Shown here one piece after another: positions 62,233-64,000 of a stretch of 64,000 nucleotides of DNA. The notes below the pieces were generated by a model. That model saw only the letters and a program-made list of their open reading frames with translations. It was not told the DNA's origin and searched no databases. This DNA comes from Acidaminococcus fermentans DSM 20731 (GTDB lineage Bacteria > Bacillota > Negativicutes > Acidaminococcales > Acidaminococcaceae). The stretch's first letter is position 1; each line of letters begins with the position of its first letter. The stretch lies in assembly GCF_000025305.1 (NCBI RefSeq), contig NC_013740.1, positions 868,001 to 932,000 of the forward strand. The letters run 5' to 3'. The position numbers were made by a program, and so were the translations under genes.

Positions 62233-62655
62233 TTATCCCACTTGTTTCTTCATCCACTGATGGGGGACGCCTTCTTCCGGTTCCACGGGCCCGTAGGCTT
62301 CATAGCCCAGGGTTTTGTAAAAATGCTGGGCCCGGACCTGGGCGTGGAGACGGATTTCCGTTCCTCCCAGTTCCTTTACGGCTGCCTCGGTGCCTTTTAC
62401 CAGAAGGCTGCCGGCCCCCTGGCCACGGACGGACCTGGATACGGCAATCCGTCCCAGGATCCATACCCCCGGTTCCGATCCAGGGAAAAAACGACAGACG
62501 CCCACGGCATCTCCCTGATCATTCCATAAAAGACCATGGCGGCAATGGAGGTCCTGGGCGTCGAATTCTTCCTGGAATCCCTGTTCTTTGCAGAATACCT
62601 CTTCCCGCAGGGCACGGGCCTCCGGAGGGAGGTGGGTGTAGGTTTTGAAGTTCAT
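62233..62655 (-). CDS. GNAT N-acetyltransferase (ElaA-like)
   Basis: 140 residues. VFCKEQGFQEEFDAQDLHC near residue 20 and ILGRIAVSRSVRGQGAGSLL near 67 (acetyl-CoA R/Q-x-x-G-x-G/A motif), then HAQVRAQHFYKTLGYEAYG. The substrate is unknown. ATG 62655 has GGAGA upstream. The upstream side of the gene is the 43-bp tandem repeat array, so its promoter must lie in or beyond it. Confidence 0.85.
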   Translation of the reverse strand: MNFKTYTHLPPEARALREEVFCKEQGFQEEFDAQDLHCRHGLLWNDQGDAVGVCRFFPGSEPGVWILGRIAVSRSVRGQGAGSLLVKGTEAAVKELGGTEIRLHAQVRAQHFYKTLGYEAYGPVEPEEGVPHQWMKKQVG

Positions 62656-62671
62656 GATGTGTCTCCTTTTA

Positions 62672-62866
62672 TTTGGCGGATATTGCGGGCGGCCGGGCCT
62701 GCCGCCCCTACGGATTTGGCAGATATTGCGGGCGGCCGGGCCTGCCGCCCCTACGGATTTGGCGGATATTGCGGGCGGCCGGGCCTGCCGCCCCTACGGA
62801 TTTGGCAGATATTGCGGGCGGCCGGGCCTGCCGCCCCTACGGATTTGGGCGGATATTGCGGGCGGA
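62672..62866. repeat. 43-bp tandem repeat, 4.5 copies
   Basis: Units start at 62672, 62715, 62758 and 62801, with a partial from 62844. Each begins TTTGGC(G/A)GATATTGCGGG and contains the palindrome-like GGGCGGCCGGGCCTGCCGCC ending CCTACGGA. The G/A difference alternates (G, A, G, A), so the array grew as an 86-bp double unit. There are no spacers, so it is not a CRISPR. Confidence 0.93.
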
Positions 62867-62873
62867 CGCTGTT

Positions 62874-64000
62874 TTATTCCTTGGGGAATTTCCGGTGCCG
62901 CTGGCGGCTTTTCTGCCGGTACATCAAGGCATCGGCCCGGGTGAGCACGGTGTCGATATCGTCAATGGGAGATGCGGCGGTGGTGCAGCCCAGGGCAATG
63001 CTGATCCCGGCCGTCTGGAAATGGGCTTCCAGCTTGTTCACCAGGGCGTTGGCATCCTCCGGATGACGGATTTCCTGGATCATGAGGAATTCGTCCCCGC
63101 CCATCCGGAAGATAAAATCCGTCTGTCCCACATGGCGGAATACATCCGCTGCTGCAACGATCAGCTGATCCCCGGCTTCGTGGCCCTCAGTATCGTTGGC
63201 TTTCTTCAGACCGTTCAGATCTCCGAAGACAAAGGCGTATTGTCTGTTCTCCGGCAGGGCGGCCAGGCAGTCCTTGAAGCCCCGGCGGTTCAAAAGACCG
63301 GTCAGCTGGTCGGATTTGCTCAGCCGGTCCAGCCGCTGCATCAGGTCCCGGTTCCGCAGCAGGATGGCGAAGAACCGGGTCAGGGAGGACAGCAGTTCCT
63401 CCGCCAGGTGGAATTTGTCTTCGGCGGGGTTGATGGCATCAATAAAGCCATAGGGCTGGCCGTCCAGCATCAGCCGGGCCAGGGCCACCCTTTTGAGCCC
63501 CGGGACGTGGGGAGACAGATCGGGATTGGCCTTCCAGTATGCGGTCATGTCCGGAATGGAGAATGTGCTGTTTTTTGAGAACTGGTCGAACACAGGACGG
63601 AGTTCTCTCCGGGGGATGGGCTGGAAATCTCTTCCCAGGGGAATTATACCGTCTGCTTCCCAAACGTAGGTCAGAGTCACCGTATCGCCGGTTTCTTCCG
63701 CCAGCAGGATCCGGTCCGCTCCCAGCTGCCGGCCGATGCGGCTCATCATCTGCCGGATGCCGTGGACCGGGTCCGTTTCATACATGCCCAGGCGGATGGC
63801 ATCGTTCACTGACGTTTCAACGGACAGCATATGGCTGAACTGGGTGTCTTTCACCAGGTAATCATCCAGATTCAGACAGATGGAAAAATGGCAGTTTTTC
63901 CCATGCCAGGGAATCAGGGTATCCCGCAGCAGGAAATCAGCTCCGGCCACCGGATTGTGGAAAACCCGGGATATAAAACGGCCGCAGCGGAGCCGGGGCT
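62874..64000 (-). CDS. GGDEF-domain sensor protein, 5' end outside window
   Basis: At least 375 residues visible; the frame is open to the right edge, so the GTG at 63950 is not taken as the start. A GAF-like region (SRIGRQLGADRILLAEETGD) is followed by a GGDEF domain with intact RMGGDEFLMI and DQLTGLLNRRGFKDCLAALP. Expected to synthesise cyclic-di-GMP in response to an unknown signal. Second cyclase gene within 2 kb. The 3' end abuts the tandem repeats. Confidence 0.85.
   Translation of the reverse strand, partial: PRLRCGRFISRVFHNPVAGADFLLRDTLIPWHGKNCHFSICLNLDDYLVKDTQFSHMLSVETSVNDAIRLGMYETDPVHGIRQMMSRIGRQLGADRILLAEETGDTVTLTYVWEADGIIPLGRDFQPIPRRELRPVFDQFSKNSTFSIPDMTAYWKANPDLSPHVPGLKRVALARLMLDGQPYGFIDAINPAEDKFHLAEELLSSLTRFFAILLRNRDLMQRLDRLSKSDQLTGLLNRRGFKDCLAALPENRQYAFVFGDLNGLKKANDTEGHEAGDQLIVAAADVFRHVGQTDFIFRMGGDEFLMIQEIRHPEDANALVNKLEAHFQTAGISIALGCTTAASPIDDIDTVLTRADALMYRQKSRQRHRKFPKE

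Noticed and set aside
62672-62866. Second CRISPR array
   Set aside because: Units are head-to-tail with no unique spacers and no cas gene nearby.
62536-63578. Plus-strand frames through the 43-bp repeats and the second GGDEF gene
   Set aside because: They translate the tandem repeat and the antisense of a gene with an intact GGDEF domain.

Overview
The window is a chromosome segment of about 57% G+C from an anaerobic bacterium. It is probably one of the Negativicutes (diderm Firmicutes), and an Acidaminococcus-like glutamate fermenter is my best guess. This is inferred from Firmicutes-type promoters and ribosome sites, M-box and SAM-I riboswitches, pyruvate formate-lyase with its activase, an Asp23/Gls24 protein, a UvrX/YolD-type polymerase pair, glutamate- and glutamine-linked transport and peptidase genes, and the I-C CRISPR repeat type. 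No rRNA is present to confirm it.

Layout. 1-1265: end of a polysaccharide flippase. 1266-6489: an AT-richer accessory stretch. It carries an AAA ATPase/TOPRIM-like pair (RloAB/PARIS-like architecture), gene remnants (the tail of a HigA-ImmA protein and the tail of galU) and an intact HigB/HigA-ImmA toxin-antitoxin pair. Copies of one intergenic repeat block separate these modules. 6490-14029: a complete type I-C cas operon (cas3-5-8c-7-4-1-2). 14030-18362: its leader and an array of 62 repeats by my manual count, with a degenerate, interrupted leader-distal end. 18449-21598: transporter, M20 carboxypeptidase, a 39-aa membrane peptide and a flavodoxin-like reductase. 21670-27117: tRNA-Pro, prfC, a WecG/TagA glycosyltransferase, psd-pssA and a GT2 glycosyltransferase. 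27303-30788: M-box riboswitch, mgtA and a 41-aa membrane peptide. 30888-38077: amino-acid permease, BASS transporter, panC and a four-gene polar amino-acid ABC operon. 38092-42499: tRNA-Asn, Fe-S nitroreductase, Gls24, a probably SOS-controlled Y-family polymerase, and argC. 42613-47986: NUDIX/3-hydroxyacyl-CoA dehydrogenase fusion, Crp/Fnr regulator, pflA and pflB. 48015-51316: SAM-I riboswitch with metQ, an M20 peptidase and a pseudouridine synthase. 51472-53432: an orphan Flp-type prepilin and a pyridoxal kinase. 53476-58747: a TerB-ATPase-helicase operon matching the Shango anti-phage system. 58770-64000: MATE exporter, two GGDEF proteins (the second runs off the edge), a DUF1848 protein and a GNAT acetyltransferase.

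How it fits together. The window holds at least three anti-phage modules (ATPase/TOPRIM pair, type I-C CRISPR, Shango-like operon) plus a toxin-antitoxin pair. The clearest regulatory circuit is the Crp/Fnr gene next to pflA and pflB. Each pfl gene has the same 14-bp box in opposite orientation, centred exactly 41.5 bp before its predicted transcription start. Small GC-rich GTAGGGGC-type repeats recur in many intergenic gaps and seem to have interrupted the old end of the CRISPR array.

All functions come from reading the translated sequence and recalled family signatures. No database search was run. Promoters, riboswitches and repeat counts were found by eye.
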